DNA of 64,000 bases from Geobacter sp. (GTDB lineage: Bacteria; Desulfobacterota; Desulfuromonadia; Geobacterales; Pseudopelobacteraceae): NCBI GenBank assembly GCA_009684515.1, contig WKKS01000002.1, positions 366,747 through 430,746 on the forward strand, written 5' to 3'. Under the pieces are notes generated by a model. The model saw only the letters and a list, made by a program, of their open reading frames with translations, was not told the origin of the DNA and searched no databases. Within the stretch, counting starts at the first letter, position 1, and each line of letters begins with the position of its first letter. The position numbers and the translations under genes were made by a program. Below are positions 42,903-53,091 of this stretch, in pieces.

Positions 42903-45900
42903 GTGAAAATCAAACGACTTGAAATATCAGGATTTAAATCCTTTGCAGACAAGGTAGTTCTGGACTTCCAGCAGGGGGTGACCGGCGTGGTCGGTCCGAA
43001 CGGCTGCGGCAAGTCCAATATCGTGGATGCCATCCGCTGGTGCATGGGGGAGCAGTCCGCCAAAAACCTGCGCGGCAAGGCGATGGAAGATGTCATCTTT
43101 GTCGGCAGCGACAACCGTAAACCACTTGGAATGGCTGAGGTTTCGCTGGTTTTTTCCACCGAGGACGGCCGGGCTCCCGCCAAATACCTCGATTTTTCCG
43201 AGATTCAACTGACCCGCCGCCTGTACCGCGACGGTGAAAGTGATTATCTGATCAACAAGACCCCCTGCCGCCTGATGGATATAACCGAACTGTTCATGGA
43301 TACCGGTGTCGGCACCCGCGCCTATTCGATCATCGAACAGGGCAAGATCGGGATGATCCTGCATTCGCGACCGGAAGAGCGCCGCTTCCTGATCGAGGAG
43401 GCGGCCGGCGTCACCAAGTTTAAATCCCGCAAGCAGCTGGCTCTGAAAAAAATCGAGGGAACCCGCTTGAACCTGGCGCGCCTGGCAGATGTGCTGGGGG
43501 AGATCCGGCGACAGCTGGCATCCTTGCAGCGGCAAGCCAAAAAAGCTGAAAAGTTCCGCGAATACCGCGATGAGATGCGGGAGATCGAGCTGCTGTTCAC
43601 CGCCCGCGAATATCTGGAAACCCAAAAAGCGCGCGCTCTGGCCGAGCAGGAGATGGCAACGCTCAATCAGCGCATCCGGGAGGTTTTTGCGGCGTCGTCA
43701 TTGGGTGAATCGAAGGCTGAGGAGGCCCGGGTCGCTTTACTGGAAACAGAAAAGCATCTGGCCGCAGCCCAGGAGGATATTTTCCGGATCAGGAGCGAAT
43801 TCGGCACAACCGAGAACGGGCTGGAGTTTCAGCGTAAAGAGCTGGCCGGACTGGATGGCCGTCTGCTCCGTTTGGAAGCGGAAACGGGTGAACTGGAAAA
43901 GCGGTTGAAGGAGTGTGCCGATCAAAGGGCAGCGCTGGAGTTGAGGCGCGATACCGGCAGCGCGGACGCCGCCGGGACGCAGGCCGGACTTGAACAGGCT
44001 GAAGCCGAAATGGCCGCACAGCAGCAGGCCGAGGAAGAGCTGAACCGGATGCTGGAAACGCGCCGCAAAGATCTTTTTACTGCTCTGGCCGAGGCTGCCC
44101 AGTTCAAAAGCCGCCTGGAAAATGCCCAGAAACGCCTGGCCGGTCTGTTGGAACGGATCGAGCGCCAGAAGCGCGAAGGCGCCCAGCTGGTCGAACGGCG
44201 TGAACAGCTGCGGCAGCGCAATGCCACCCTTGATAGGGAAATCGGCGCCGGACAGCAGGAGCTGGAAATTGTTCAGGCCGAACTTTCCGCTCTGCGGAGT
44301 CAAGAGGACGACCTTAAAAAGCAGCTGCCGGAGGTGGAAAAAATCTGGCAATCCCGGCGGGATGAACTGAACCGGACCTCGTCGCGGCTGCATTCACTGC
44401 GTGAGTTGGAGGCGCAGTTTGCCGGTTTCGGGCAGGGAGTCCGCACCCTGATGAAGGACGCCGGTCAGCGTTCCAGTTTCAGCGGCGTACTGGCGGATGC
44501 TGTCCAGGCCCCGGCCGAACTGGAAGCGGCGGTTGAGGCGGCTCTGGCCGAGCGGCTGCAATGTGTCCTCTGCGCCGATGAAAACGATGCGATCCAGGCG
44601 CTGCATTTTTTGAAAAATAGCAACGGCGGGCGGGCCGGAATCGCGCTGCCGCTGGAATGCGCTCAACCGGCACCCCCGGTAGTGCCGGGATGCCCGCCGA
44701 TTGGCGATCAGGTTCAAAGCAGCGGCAGGTTTGCCGGTCTGATCCGGCGCATGCTGGCCACCGTCATGCTGGCCGACGACATTAACGAGGCGATTCGTCA
44801 GGCCCGCATTCACCCGGAACTGACCTTTGTCACCCGCGAAGGGGACATGGCCACATCCGGCGGGATCATCAACGGCGGTTCCGGCGATCAGGTCAATAAG
44901 GGGCTGATCCACAAAAAACGCGAAATCCGGGATCTGGAACAGCGAGTAACAACCCTGGAGGAAGAAACCGCTTCTCTCGCCAAACAGCGCGAAGAGCTGC
45001 GCCACCGAAGTCAGGAAGTGTCCGAAGGGTTGAAAAGCTCCGGAGCTTTTTTTCACCAGTGCGAACTGAAGCTGGCCGGTTTGCGCAAAGACCGCCAGCA
45101 GGCGGTTGAAGAGGCGGCCCGAATCGAAGATCGGCTGGAGCTGCAGAGTCTGGAAACCGAAAATCTGATCGAGGAACAGCAGGCGCTGGAGAGTGAGCTG
45201 AAGCTGGCCCAGGAGCAGATCGGCCAGACCGGCAGCGCCTCCAAGGAACTGGAGCAGGAAACAACCAGGCTGAAGGGGGAGCTGGATCTACAGCGGGCCA
45301 GATTGGCCGCAACCCGCGAGAAGGTTACCGCCATCCGGGTCCAGACCGCCACGCTCAAGGAGCAGCAGGAAGCCCACTTGAGAGGATTGGCCGACCTGGA
45401 ACGCCAGACGGCCGATCTGACCAGACGCATGACCGGCGACCGCCAGGAGATCGAATCGGGCGCATCCGCCAAAATTCAGCTTCAAAGCTCGATTGCGGCC
45501 GCTTCGGAGCGGTTGGAGGAGCTGCTGCGCCAGCAGGTAAAGTCGGAAGAGCGCCTGACCGTGGCACGGGAAGCCTTTGAAGCGGCCGGCGCCGGATTGA
45601 ACGAAAATGAAGCGCATCTGAAAAAGGCGAGAGAAGATAGCGATTCCGTTCGCCAGCTTCAGGCCGACCTGAATCTGCGCTTCTCAACCCTCAATATGCA
45701 GGCCGAGCATCTGGAGCGGACGATGCAGGAACGCAGCCGGATCGAGATGAGTGAGGCGCTGGCGCGCCTGGAGGCGGTCGAGTTCGACGAAGCGGCCCGC
45801 CGTTCGCGTCAAGGCGATTTGCAGCGTTTACTGGACGAAATGGGTGAAGTCAACCTGATGGCTATTGAAGAATGTGCCGGAATGGAAGAACGTTTCAGTT

Positions 45901-46433
45901 TCCTGAACGGCCAGAAGGACGATCTGGAAGAATCTCTGCATGGACTGCAGCAGGCCATCCAGCGCATCAACCGCACGACCCGCCAGCGTTTTCTGGAAAC
46001 CTACAACCTGGTCAACGCCAAGTTCCAGGAGGTCTTTCCACGGCTGTTCTGCGGCGGAAAGGCCGAACTGCGCCTGACCAACGAAGAGGATCTGCTGGAA
46101 ACCGGCATCGACATCATCGTGCAGCCCCCCGGCAAGAAACTTCAGAATGTGACTCTGCTTTCGGGGGGGGAAAAGGCCCTGACCGCGGTGGCTCTGATCT
46201 TCTCGATATTTTTGATCAAACCAACCCCCTTCTGCCTGCTGGACGAAGTCGATGCACCGCTGGACGACGCCAATATCGGCCGCTTCAACGATATGGTGCG
46301 AGAAATGAGCGCAATTTCCCAGTTCATCATCATCACCCATAACAAAGCCACCATGCAGGTGGCTGACACGCTCTACGGCATTACGATGGAAGAGCCGGGC
46401 GCATCCCGAATGGTCTCGGTCCGGTTACATTGA
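42903..46433 (+). CDS. smc: chromosome segregation protein SMC
   Basis: 1176 residues from the GTG at 42903, chosen because SMC proteins begin KIKRLEISGFKSFADK; the frame is open to an ATG at 42831 and no good ribosome site precedes either. Head domain with Walker A GPNGCGKSNIVDAIRW (about 32-47), coiled coil about 170-495, hinge about 500-665 (FSGVLADAVQAP, TSGGIINGGSGDQ), return coil about 670-1010, and C-terminal head with signature LLSGGEKALTAVAL (about 1080) and Walker B CLLDEVDAPLDDAN. With ScpA and ScpB (not in the window) it forms bacterial condensin. Confidence 0.95.
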   Translation: MKIKRLEISGFKSFADKVVLDFQQGVTGVVGPNGCGKSNIVDAIRWCMGEQSAKNLRGKAMEDVIFVGSDNRKPLGMAEVSLVFSTEDGRAPAKYLDFSEIQLTRRLYRDGESDYLINKTPCRLMDITELFMDTGVGTRAYSIIEQGKIGMILHSRPEERRFLIEEAAGVTKFKSRKQLALKKIEGTRLNLARLADVLGEIRRQLASLQRQAKKAEKFREYRDEMREIELLFTAREYLETQKARALAEQEMATLNQRIREVFAASSLGESKAEEARVALLETEKHLAAAQEDIFRIRSEFGTTENGLEFQRKELAGLDGRLLRLEAETGELEKRLKECADQRAALELRRDTGSADAAGTQAGLEQAEAEMAAQQQAEEELNRMLETRRKDLFTALAEAAQFKSRLENAQKRLAGLLERIERQKREGAQLVERREQLRQRNATLDREIGAGQQELEIVQAELSALRSQEDDLKKQLPEVEKIWQSRRDELNRTSSRLHSLRELEAQFAGFGQGVRTLMKDAGQRSSFSGVLADAVQAPAELEAAVEAALAERLQCVLCADENDAIQALHFLKNSNGGRAGIALPLECAQPAPPVVPGCPPIGDQVQSSGRFAGLIRRMLATVMLADDINEAIRQARIHPELTFVTREGDMATSGGIINGGSGDQVNKGLIHKKREIRDLEQRVTTLEEETASLAKQREELRHRSQEVSEGLKSSGAFFHQCELKLAGLRKDRQQAVEEAARIEDRLELQSLETENLIEEQQALESELKLAQEQIGQTGSASKELEQETTRLKGELDLQRARLAATREKVTAIRVQTATLKEQQEAHLRGLADLERQTADLTRRMTGDRQEIESGASAKIQLQSSIAAASERLEELLRQQVKSEERLTVAREAFEAAGAGLNENEAHLKKAREDSDSVRQLQADLNLRFSTLNMQAEHLERTMQERSRIEMSEALARLEAVEFDEAARRSRQGDLQRLLDEMGEVNLMAIEECAGMEERFSFLNGQKDDLEESLHGLQQAIQRINRTTRQRFLETYNLVNAKFQEVFPRLFCGGKAELRLTNEEDLLETGIDIIVQPPGKKLQNVTLLSGGEKALTAVALIFSIFLIKPTPFCLLDEVDAPLDDANIGRFNDMVREMSAISQFIIITHNKATMQVADTLYGITMEEPGASRMVSVRLH

Positions 46434-46498
46434 AAAAATGAAGCAGGGATTCGGTTCCTGTTTACTAGCCAATTATATTGATTTGACCCGGAGGTTAT

Positions 46499-46855
46499 AT
46501 GTCGTTTGAAGTTATCCTGAAAGATCTGGTGGAGCGTGTTCCACATGCAATCGGCGCCATCCTGGTGGATTGGGAAGGTGAAGCGGTCATGGAGAACTGC
46601 CACTGCGATCCCTATGAAATGCGTTTTATCGCGGCCCACAAAGGTATTATTCTGGCGCGCCTGAAGGAGATGCAAAGCATCGGCAATGTCGGCGCCGTTG
46701 AGGACGTAACCGTAACCACCAGCGAAAGGCATCTGATCATCGGCAGCATCGACAAGGATTATTCCCTGGTGATGAGCGTCGGACGCGGTTGTCCGGCATT
46801 ACTGGCCCTGCAGCATTTCCGCCGGGCTATCACCGGGCTCAAAAAGGAGATATGA
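46499..46855 (+). CDS. roadblock/LC7-type small protein
   Basis: 118 residues preceded by GGAGG. The pattern [35 protein letters not shown] and [20 protein letters not shown] fits the Roadblock/LC7 (MglB-like) fold that often regulates small GTPases. Its stop overlaps the first of two ftsY ATGs, so it is coupled to the gene of the SRP-receptor GTPase. A functional link with FtsY is only suggested by position. Confidence 0.7.
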   Translation: MSFEVILKDLVERVPHAIGAILVDWEGEAVMENCHCDPYEMRFIAAHKGIILARLKEMQSIGNVGAVEDVTVTTSERHLIIGSIDKDYSLVMSVGRGCPALLALQHFRRAITGLKKEI

Positions 46856-47940
46856 TGGAACAAAAGGAAACTAAAGGCTTTTTTCGCGGCCTGCTCAATA
46901 AGCTAACCGGGGTGGAAGCTGCCGACGAAAGATTGACGCCGGTTGAAACAACTTCCGAAACGCTAACGCCGGAACAACCCGCCCCGTCACCTCCCCCGGC
47001 TGCCACATCGGCAACCGTCGAAAAGCCAAGTTTTTTTGAGCGGTTGAAGTCGGGGTTGCGCAAGACCAAGGATGGTCTGGTAGGACGCATAGATGCTCTG
47101 GTTCTCGGCAAAAAAGAGATTGATGCCGACACCCTGGAGGAATTGGAAGAGATTCTGATCACCTCCGACATCGGCGTAAAAACCACCGTTGAGTTGATCC
47201 GAACGCTGGAGCAGAAAATGGGCCGCAACGAGTTGAAGGATGGTGAAGCACTCCGTGCGGCGCTCAAGGAGGAGATTTTATCGCGACTAATCGCCCAGCA
47301 CCGGCCGCTTGACATTAACAGCCGGAAACTGTTTGTTATGCTGGTGATCGGCGTGAATGGAGTCGGCAAGACCACTACAATAGGCAAACTGGCCTCGCGC
47401 TTTACTGCGGACGGCAAAAAAGTGCTTCTGGCAGCGGCCGATACATTCCGGGCGGCGGCGGCCGAGCAGCTGGAGGCCTGGGGACATCGCTCCGGCGTCG
47501 ACGTGATTCGCCACAAGGAAGGCGCTGATCCCTCTGCAGTCGTTTTCGATGCCTGCAAAGCGGCGGTCGCCCGCAACGTCGATATCCTGATTGTGGACAC
47601 GGCCGGGCGACTGCACACCAAGGTCAACCTGATGGAAGAAATGAAAAAAATCCGCCGGGTGATCAGCCGGGAAATTCCGGAGGCCCCCCATGAAACTCTG
47701 CTGGTAGTTGATGCCGCCACCGGACAGAATGCCCTTTCCCAGGCACGCCTTTTCAAGGAGGCCGCCGGAGTTACCGGTCTGGCGCTCACAAAACTGGACG
47801 GCACCGCCAAAGGAGGCATTGTGGTTGCAGTCAGCCACGAGTTCGCTTTGCCGGTGCGCTATATAGGGGTCGGCGAGTCGATTGACGATCTGCGCGACTT
47901 CGATCCTCAGGAGTTCACGGATGCCCTCTTCCAGGCCTGA
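46855..47940 (+). CDS. ftsY: signal recognition particle receptor FtsY
   Basis: 361 residues starting at the second of two tandem ATGs (the first is 3 bp earlier; AGGAG spacing favours the second). An acidic, Pro/Thr-rich N-terminal A domain about 1-60 is followed by the N domain and the G domain: [15 protein letters not shown] (about 165-179), [33 protein letters not shown] and GVGE.DDL. FtsY docks the ribosome-SRP complex at the inner membrane and releases cargo to Sec on GTP hydrolysis. Confidence 0.96.
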   Translation: MEQKETKGFFRGLLNKLTGVEAADERLTPVETTSETLTPEQPAPSPPPAATSATVEKPSFFERLKSGLRKTKDGLVGRIDALVLGKKEIDADTLEELEEILITSDIGVKTTVELIRTLEQKMGRNELKDGEALRAALKEEILSRLIAQHRPLDINSRKLFVMLVIGVNGVGKTTTIGKLASRFTADGKKVLLAAADTFRAAAAEQLEAWGHRSGVDVIRHKEGADPSAVVFDACKAAVARNVDILIVDTAGRLHTKVNLMEEMKKIRRVISREIPEAPHETLLVVDAATGQNALSQARLFKEAAGVTGLALTKLDGTAKGGIVVAVSHEFALPVRYIGVGESIDDLRDFDPQEFTDALFQA

Positions 47941-48002
47941 CAAATCCGGTTTCAGAAAGGGGCCGGCTGGCGGGGAACCTCACGAAATCAATCAATTGGG
48001 GC

Positions 48003-48031
48003 TTGACTTCACCGCGCCTCCGGCGTATATT
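48003..48031 (+). promoter_or_regulatory. sigma-70 promoter of zapB-zapA
   Basis: TTGACT (48003-48008), 17 bp, TATATT (48026-48031), ending 27 bp before the zapB ATG. Close to consensus in sequence and spacing. Confidence 0.7.
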
Positions 48032-48058
48032 GCGGCCCCTCGAAAGGAAATTGAACCC

Positions 48059-48235
48059 ATGAACCAAGAACTGATAGAAGTACTCGAACAGAAGATCGGC
48101 GAGATCGTCGAGAAGTACAATGCACTCAAAGAGGAAAACGCTCTTTTGCACGATGAATTGCAGCGTCTTTCATCAGACCGCGAAGGGATCAAATCACGCG
48201 TTGACGCCCTGCTCGGCAAATTGGACAACATCTAA
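48059..48235 (+). CDS. zapB: cell division protein ZapB-like coiled coil
   Basis: 58 residues from the ATG at 48059; the longer open frame upstream runs through ftsY's end and the promoter. Almost entirely one heptad-patterned helix (ELIEVLEQKIGEIVEKYNAL, ENALLHDELQRL, VDALLGKLD), as in ZapB, which joins ZapA and the FtsZ ring. The zapA gene follows 20 bp downstream, which supports the call; the short helix alone would not. Confidence 0.8.
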   Translation: MNQELIEVLEQKIGEIVEKYNALKEENALLHDELQRLSSDREGIKSRVDALLGKLDNI

Positions 48236-48255
48236 CCCTTTACGGTGGTCATCGT

Positions 48256-48528
48256 ATGAAAAAAACACATGCGGTGACAGTTTTGGGTCGCGAAATTTCC
48301 GTCCGGAGTTCATCTTCGGCAGAAAGGGTCTCGGCGGTCGAGAAATTTGTTAACGACCGATTGCAGACCATCGGGAGCGCCATGAGCAGCGGTGACGCCC
48401 AACTGGTCCTGACACTGGCTCTTTTGAATACCGCCGAAGAACTGCTTGAGCTGACCTCAACCCATGAACAGGATGCCGCGCTTGACCTCAGGATGCGCGG
48501 CATCATCGGCAAACTGGAAACAGTTTAA
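48256..48528 (+). CDS. zapA: cell division protein ZapA
   Basis: 90 residues. N-terminal domain HAVTVLGREISVRSSSSAER followed by a long helix VEKFVNDRLQTIGSA and LVLTLALLNTAEELLEL and the C-terminal coil. ZapA binds and cross-links FtsZ protofilaments. In many bacteria zapA is followed by the 6S RNA gene and then the 5-formyl-THF ligase gene, the order seen here. Confidence 0.88.
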   Translation: MKKTHAVTVLGREISVRSSSSAERVSAVEKFVNDRLQTIGSAMSSGDAQLVLTLALLNTAEELLELTSTHEQDAALDLRMRGIIGKLETV

Positions 48529-48536
48529 TTTTACAT

Positions 48537-48762
48537 GGTCTCTCAGGGAGACTTGATCATATATTCGCAACAGCAGCGCCACAAATCGGACCTGTCAACA
48601 GCGAGCACTTACTATCGCAGTTGATTGCTGAATCAGAAACCCGCTGAATATATCCACGTCGAAAGGAAGAAAGTGCTCCGAGTAGAGTAACACCCAAGAA
48701 CCTTATTTCCACAAACGGCACTCGCGAGCCCTTTTGACCCCTTTCATCCTCCCTGGTTGACC
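48537..48762 (+). ncRNA. ssrS: candidate 6S RNA
   Basis: The gap between zapA and the 5-formyl-THF cyclo-ligase gene is the conserved place for 6S RNA, the RNA that binds sigma-70 RNA polymerase. The ends can pair: GGTC-TCT-CAGGGAG (48537-48550) with CTCCCTG-GTT-GACC (48749-48762). An inner arm GAGCACTT (48603-48610) pairs with AAGTGCTC (48671-48678), leaving a large central bubble as in 6S. At ~226 nt the span is longer than the usual ~185, so exact ends are uncertain. No reading frame fits the region. Confidence 0.6.
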
Positions 48763-48813
48763 TTTCCCGGCATTACACCGGGACCAATCCTTCTGTATCG
48801 TATTCGAGATAAT

Positions 48814-49383
48814 ATGCCCAAGCGTTCACTTCGGTCGCAACTTCTGTCGCAACGTCGGGCACTTGGCCATGATGCCTGGCTGGAGTCGAGCCGAGCGGCA
48901 CAACTGAATCTGCTCTCGCTGGCGGAGTATCAGAATGCGGAATGCGTTGCTCTTTATGCCCCGTTCCAGAACGAGACCGACACTGCCGATATCCTGTCAG
49001 ACGCCTTTGCGTCCGGCAAGCGGGTACTGTATCCGGCGGTCTGCGGCGATCAGATGGTGTTCCGGCTGGTTGAAGGCCTCCACATGCTGCAGGAGGGAGC
49101 CTTCGGAATTCTGGAACCTTGTGCTATCGGAACCGACCATCAGGCCAATGAAGCTGACCTGATCGTAGTGCCTGGCGTGGTGTTCGATCTTACCGGCCAT
49201 CGCATCGGCTACGGCAAGGGTTTTTATGATCGCTTTCTGCATAACCCCGAACGGAAGGCCCATCTGGTCGGCTTATGCCACGACTTCCAACTGGTCGATA
49301 ACGCGATACCTGGCGAACATCATGACATCCCGATGGAAATCATCGTCAGTAACAAAAGAATCATTCATATAAACAGGAAGTGA
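48814..49383 (+). CDS. fau: 5-formyltetrahydrofolate cyclo-ligase
   Basis: 189 residues from the ATG at 48814 (weak ribosome site). [15 protein letters not shown] is the expected N-terminal helix; [36 protein letters not shown] (nucleotide and substrate-binding signature, about 125-148) and [18 protein letters not shown] follow. It converts 5-formyl-THF to 5,10-methenyl-THF with ATP. It sits downstream of the putative 6S RNA (ygfA position) and 47 bp before rny. Confidence 0.93.
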   Translation: MPKRSLRSQLLSQRRALGHDAWLESSRAAQLNLLSLAEYQNAECVALYAPFQNETDTADILSDAFASGKRVLYPAVCGDQMVFRLVEGLHMLQEGAFGILEPCAIGTDHQANEADLIVVPGVVFDLTGHRIGYGKGFYDRFLHNPERKAHLVGLCHDFQLVDNAIPGEHHDIPMEIIVSNKRIIHINRK

Positions 49384-49430
49384 CCGAGGCCGCGATAGCG
49401 GCTCGGATTAACATAGAGGAGGTTATTGAT

Positions 49431-50993
49431 ATGGAAGTAATCATTGCCGTTGTTGTCACGCTGGCCGTAGCCGCTGGAGCGTATTTTGCCGGGAGCAAGC
49501 TGAACAAGAAAGATTCCGGCTTGATCTTCAAGCAGGCGGAAGACCTGGCCAACAAGGTCATCGAAGATGCCCGTCGCGAAGCCGAGACCATCACCAAGGA
49601 AGCAGAGCTTAAAGCCAAAGACGCTGCCATTCAGGCCAAAGAAGAACTGGAACGCACGACACGCGAAAAAAACAAGGATCTTCAGGGTCTTGAAAAACGC
49701 CTACAGCAAAAAGAAGAGAATTTGGACAAAAAAATAGCCCTTTTTGATCAGAAAGAGCTGGACATTCTCAAGAAAGAGCAAGCTGTTTCGCAAAAAGAGC
49801 AGGCTCTTACAGCACGGGATGAAGAACTGAAAAAAGCAGCTGATGTTCAGAATGCAAAACTTGAAGAAATTTCGGGCATGTCGTCTTCCGAGGCAAAAAA
49901 AGAGTTGATGAATGCCATGGAAAGTGAAGCCAAGCATGACGCAGCCAAACTAATCCGAACCATTGAAGATGAGGCCCGTGAAACAGCCGACAAAAAAGCC
50001 AAGGAGATTATGGCGCTGGCGATTCAGCGCTATGCCGGGGAATATGTTGCTGAGCGGACTGTTTCAGTCGTACCGCTGCCTTCCGACGAGATGAAAGGGC
50101 GCATCATCGGCCGCGAAGGTCGCAACATCCGTGCTCTGGAAGCAGCCACCGGCATCGATCTGATTATCGACGACACTCCTGAAGCGGTTATCCTGTCCGG
50201 CTTCAACCCGGTTAGACGCGAAGTGGCCCGCCTCTCGCTTGAAAAGTTATTGGCCGATGGGCGTATCCATCCCGGCCGCATTGAAGAAGTGGTTGCCAAA
50301 TCAACCGAAGAGGTTGAACTCACAATCAAGGAAGCCGGCGAGCAGGCCGCTTTCGACCTGGGCGTACATGGTATCCACCCCGAGCTGCTCAAGTTGATCG
50401 GGCGTCTGAAATACCGAACATCCTACACTCAGAACGTATACCTGCATTCGCTGGAAGTGGCTTTTCTGTGCGGAATAATGGCGGCAGAACTGGGAATTAA
50501 CGTCAAACAGGCCAAGAGGGCCGGATTGCTGCACGATCTGGGCAAAGCGGTTGACCACGAAGTAGAGGGTTCCCACGCCGTAATCGGCGCAGAACTGGCA
50601 CGTAAATACGGAGAAACCCCCAAGATCGTTCATGCCATTATGGCTCACCATGAAGACGAAAAACCCAATTCGGTACTGGCGATTCTGGTCCAGGCTGCCG
50701 ATGCGCTCTCCGGCGCGCGTCCGGGTGCACGCCGCGAAATGATGGAAACCTATGTCAAGCGTCTGGGCGATCTGGAGCGGATTGCAACTTCGTTCAACGG
50801 TGTTCAGTCCTCCTTCGCAATTCAGGCCGGTCGTGAAATTCGCGTCATGGTCTCCAGCGATCAGGTTTCTGACGATCAGTCAGTCGTCATGGCCCGCGAT
50901 ATCGCCAAGAAAATTGAAGCCGAAATGACTTATCCGGGACAGATCAAGGTTAACGTAATCCGTGAAACCCGTTCGGTAGAATATGCCCGTTAA
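49431..50993 (+). CDS. rny: ribonuclease Y
   Basis: 520 residues from the ATG at 49431 (AGGAGG upstream). N-terminal membrane helix ([19 protein letters not shown]), long coiled coil about 30-195, KH domain about 205-270 ([17 protein letters not shown]), and HD domain about 330-430 with [19 protein letters not shown]. RNase Y starts mRNA decay by endonucleolytic cuts at the membrane. Its 3' end overlaps the ymdB-type gene by 11 bp. Together with RNase J at 53092 the window holds the Gram-positive-like decay pair. Confidence 0.96.
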   Translation: MEVIIAVVVTLAVAAGAYFAGSKLNKKDSGLIFKQAEDLANKVIEDARREAETITKEAELKAKDAAIQAKEELERTTREKNKDLQGLEKRLQQKEENLDKKIALFDQKELDILKKEQAVSQKEQALTARDEELKKAADVQNAKLEEISGMSSSEAKKELMNAMESEAKHDAAKLIRTIEDEARETADKKAKEIMALAIQRYAGEYVAERTVSVVPLPSDEMKGRIIGREGRNIRALEAATGIDLIIDDTPEAVILSGFNPVRREVARLSLEKLLADGRIHPGRIEEVVAKSTEEVELTIKEAGEQAAFDLGVHGIHPELLKLIGRLKYRTSYTQNVYLHSLEVAFLCGIMAAELGINVKQAKRAGLLHDLGKAVDHEVEGSHAVIGAELARKYGETPKIVHAIMAHHEDEKPNSVLAILVQAADALSGARPGARREMMETYVKRLGDLERIATSFNGVQSSFAIQAGREIRVMVSSDQVSDDQSVVMARDIAKKIEAEMTYPGQIKVNVIRETRSVEYAR

Positions 50994-51771
50994 GATCCTT
51001 TTCATCGGCGACATCATTGGCAAACCGGGACGCCAGGCGCTTTCGCGCGAGTTGCACCGTCTGGTGGACCGGCACAATGTTGATCTTGTGATTGCCAATG
51101 GTGAAAACGCCGCCGGCGGCTTCGGCCTGACCGAGGAAACCGCCAAAGAATTATTTAAACAGGGTGTGCACCTGCTGACCGGCGGCAACCACATCTGGGA
51201 CAAAAAGGAGCAGGTTCCGCTGATCCTGGCCGACCCGCGCATCCTCCGACCGGCCAATTATCCGGCTGGAGCACCAGGGACGGGAAGTGCAATCCTGACA
51301 ACCCCCGGCGGAATCAAAGTCGGCGTCCTGAATCTGGAAGGGCGGGTTTATATGAAAACCATCGACTGCCCCTTCAAGGTTGCCGATCGTGAAATCGAGC
51401 GATTAAAAAAAGAGACCTCCATTATTTTTGTGGATTTTCACGCCGAAGCCACTTCTGAAAAGTCAGCTCTGGGGTGGTATCTGGACGGCAGGATCAGCGC
51501 CCTGATCGGCACCCACACCCACGTCCAGACCGCTGATGAGCGCATCCTTACGCAAGGAACCGCCTTTATGACCGATGCCGGAATGACCGGTGCGTTTGAC
51601 TCGGTTATCGGCATGGGCAAGGAAGAAACCATCAGCAGATTCTTGACCCAGTTGCCCTCCAAGTTCGAGGTGGCCAAGAAAGATATCCGCCTGAACGGCG
51701 CCGTGCTTGGAATTGATGAAACTACTGGCAAAGCGGTCAGTATCGAACGCATAAATATTGCCTGCTGTTAA
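50983..51771 (+). CDS. ymdB: YmdB-type metallophosphoesterase (TIGR00282)
   Basis: 262 residues, full length. Metal-ligand motifs: [12 protein letters not shown] (about 6-17), [12 protein letters not shown] (about 37-48), [10 protein letters not shown] (about 66-75), [13 protein letters not shown] (about 173-185) and [14 protein letters not shown]. YmdB is a 2',3'-cyclic nucleotide phosphodiesterase linked to RNase Y in Bacillus. Overlapping genes and shared operon with rny agree with that partnership. Confidence 0.93.
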   Translation: MPVKILFIGDIIGKPGRQALSRELHRLVDRHNVDLVIANGENAAGGFGLTEETAKELFKQGVHLLTGGNHIWDKKEQVPLILADPRILRPANYPAGAPGTGSAILTTPGGIKVGVLNLEGRVYMKTIDCPFKVADREIERLKKETSIIFVDFHAEATSEKSALGWYLDGRISALIGTHTHVQTADERILTQGTAFMTDAGMTGAFDSVIGMGKEETISRFLTQLPSKFEVAKKDIRLNGAVLGIDETTGKAVSIERINIACC

Positions 51772-51801
51772 ATGTCCGGCAGGTATTGAGGAGTTTTTTA
51801 T

Positions 51802-53013
51802 ATGTCCGTAGCCGAACAGATGGCCGTTATAAAGCGCGGCACAGTCGAGATTCTGGTCGAGAAGGAACTCGAAGAGAAGCTTGAGAAATCGATCAAAAGC
51901 GGCGTTCCGCTCAAGATCAAAGCCGGTTTTGACCCGACCGCACCGGACCTGCACCTGGGACATACCGTGCTGATCCACAAGCTGCGCCAGTTCCAACAAC
52001 TGGGTCACGAGATCAATTTTCTGATCGGCGATTTCACAGGAATGATCGGCGACCCAACCGGAAAATCCGAAACCCGCAAGGTCCTGACCCGCGAAGATGT
52101 GCTTCAAAATGCCGAGACCTATAAAGAGCAGGTTTTTAAGATACTTGACCCGGAAAAAACCAAAGTTGTCTTCAACTCCAGCTGGCTCAACGAACTCGGC
52201 TGCGGAGGAATGATCGCTCTGGCCTCCAAATACACGGTAGCCAGAATGCTGGAGAGAGATGATTTCCATAAACGCTACAATACACAGCAGCCGATTGCGA
52301 TCCATGAATTCCTTTACCCGCTGATTCAAGGTTATGACTCTGTAGCGCTTAACTCGGATGTGGAATTGGGCGGCACCGACCAGAAGTTCAACTTGCTGAT
52401 GGGGCGCGAACTGCAGCGCGAATGGGGACAGTCTCCGCAATGCGTGCTGACCATGCCGCTGCTGGAAGGCCTGGATGGCGTCAACAAAATGTCCAAGTCC
52501 CTGGGCAATTACATCGGCATCAATGAACCTGGCGATGAGATTTTCGGCAAGGTCATGTCGATCTCCGACGATCTGATGATCCGTTACTATGAGCTGCTGT
52601 CAGACATGCCGCTCTCCGAACTTGAAAAACTCAAGACGGGACTGAAAGAGAAAACGCTGCACCCCATGGCGGTTAAAAAGAGTCTGGGGCGCGAGATTGT
52701 TTCACGCTTTCACGGCGCCGGTGCCGGTGACGCGGCCGAAGAGAACTTCGTCAAACGCTTCAAGGAAAACGAAATCCCGGAAGATATGCCGCAGGTCAAC
52801 TTTTCGATTGCGGATGGTCCGATCCTGCTCGCCAGAGCCATGACCGAGGCGGGCCTGACCAAATCCAACGGCGAAGGTCGCCGCGCGATTGACGGGGGAG
52901 GGGTCAAACTCGACAGCGAAAAGGTCAGTGACACCAACCTGGAATTGGCGGTTGCCGGGGAATATATCGTCCAGATCGGAAAACGCCGGTTTGCCAGGAT
53001 CATCGTTGCGTAG
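51802..53013 (+). CDS. tyrS: tyrosyl-tRNA synthetase
   Basis: 403 residues. Class I signature HIGH-type PDLHLGHT (about 50-57), [18 protein letters not shown], the tyrosine pocket [24 protein letters not shown] loop [10 protein letters not shown] (about 230-239), and a C-terminal S4 RNA-binding domain ([17 protein letters not shown]). Length and KMSKS type match the TyrZ-like bacterial group. GAGGAG precedes the ATG by 10 bases. A strong terminator follows at 53035-53070. No T-box leader is present. Confidence 0.96.
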   Translation: MSVAEQMAVIKRGTVEILVEKELEEKLEKSIKSGVPLKIKAGFDPTAPDLHLGHTVLIHKLRQFQQLGHEINFLIGDFTGMIGDPTGKSETRKVLTREDVLQNAETYKEQVFKILDPEKTKVVFNSSWLNELGCGGMIALASKYTVARMLERDDFHKRYNTQQPIAIHEFLYPLIQGYDSVALNSDVELGGTDQKFNLLMGRELQREWGQSPQCVLTMPLLEGLDGVNKMSKSLGNYIGINEPGDEIFGKVMSISDDLMIRYYELLSDMPLSELEKLKTGLKEKTLHPMAVKKSLGREIVSRFHGAGAGDAAEENFVKRFKENEIPEDMPQVNFSIADGPILLARAMTEAGLTKSNGEGRRAIDGGGVKLDSEKVSDTNLELAVAGEYIVQIGKRRFARIIVA

Positions 53014-53034
53014 TTTGCAGTATTACAGGCAATG

Positions 53035-53070
53035 AAAAGCGGGGTCGGCAAAATGCCGACCCCGCTTTTT
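53035..53070. terminator. bidirectional intrinsic terminator between tyrS and rnj
   Basis: AAAAGCGGGGTCGGCA, loop AAA, then the exact complement, ending in five T; the mirrored A-run gives T on the minus strand too. It closes tyrS (+) and the rnj operon (-). Confidence 0.92.
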
Positions 53071-53091
53071 CATAACCAATTGATATGTCTG

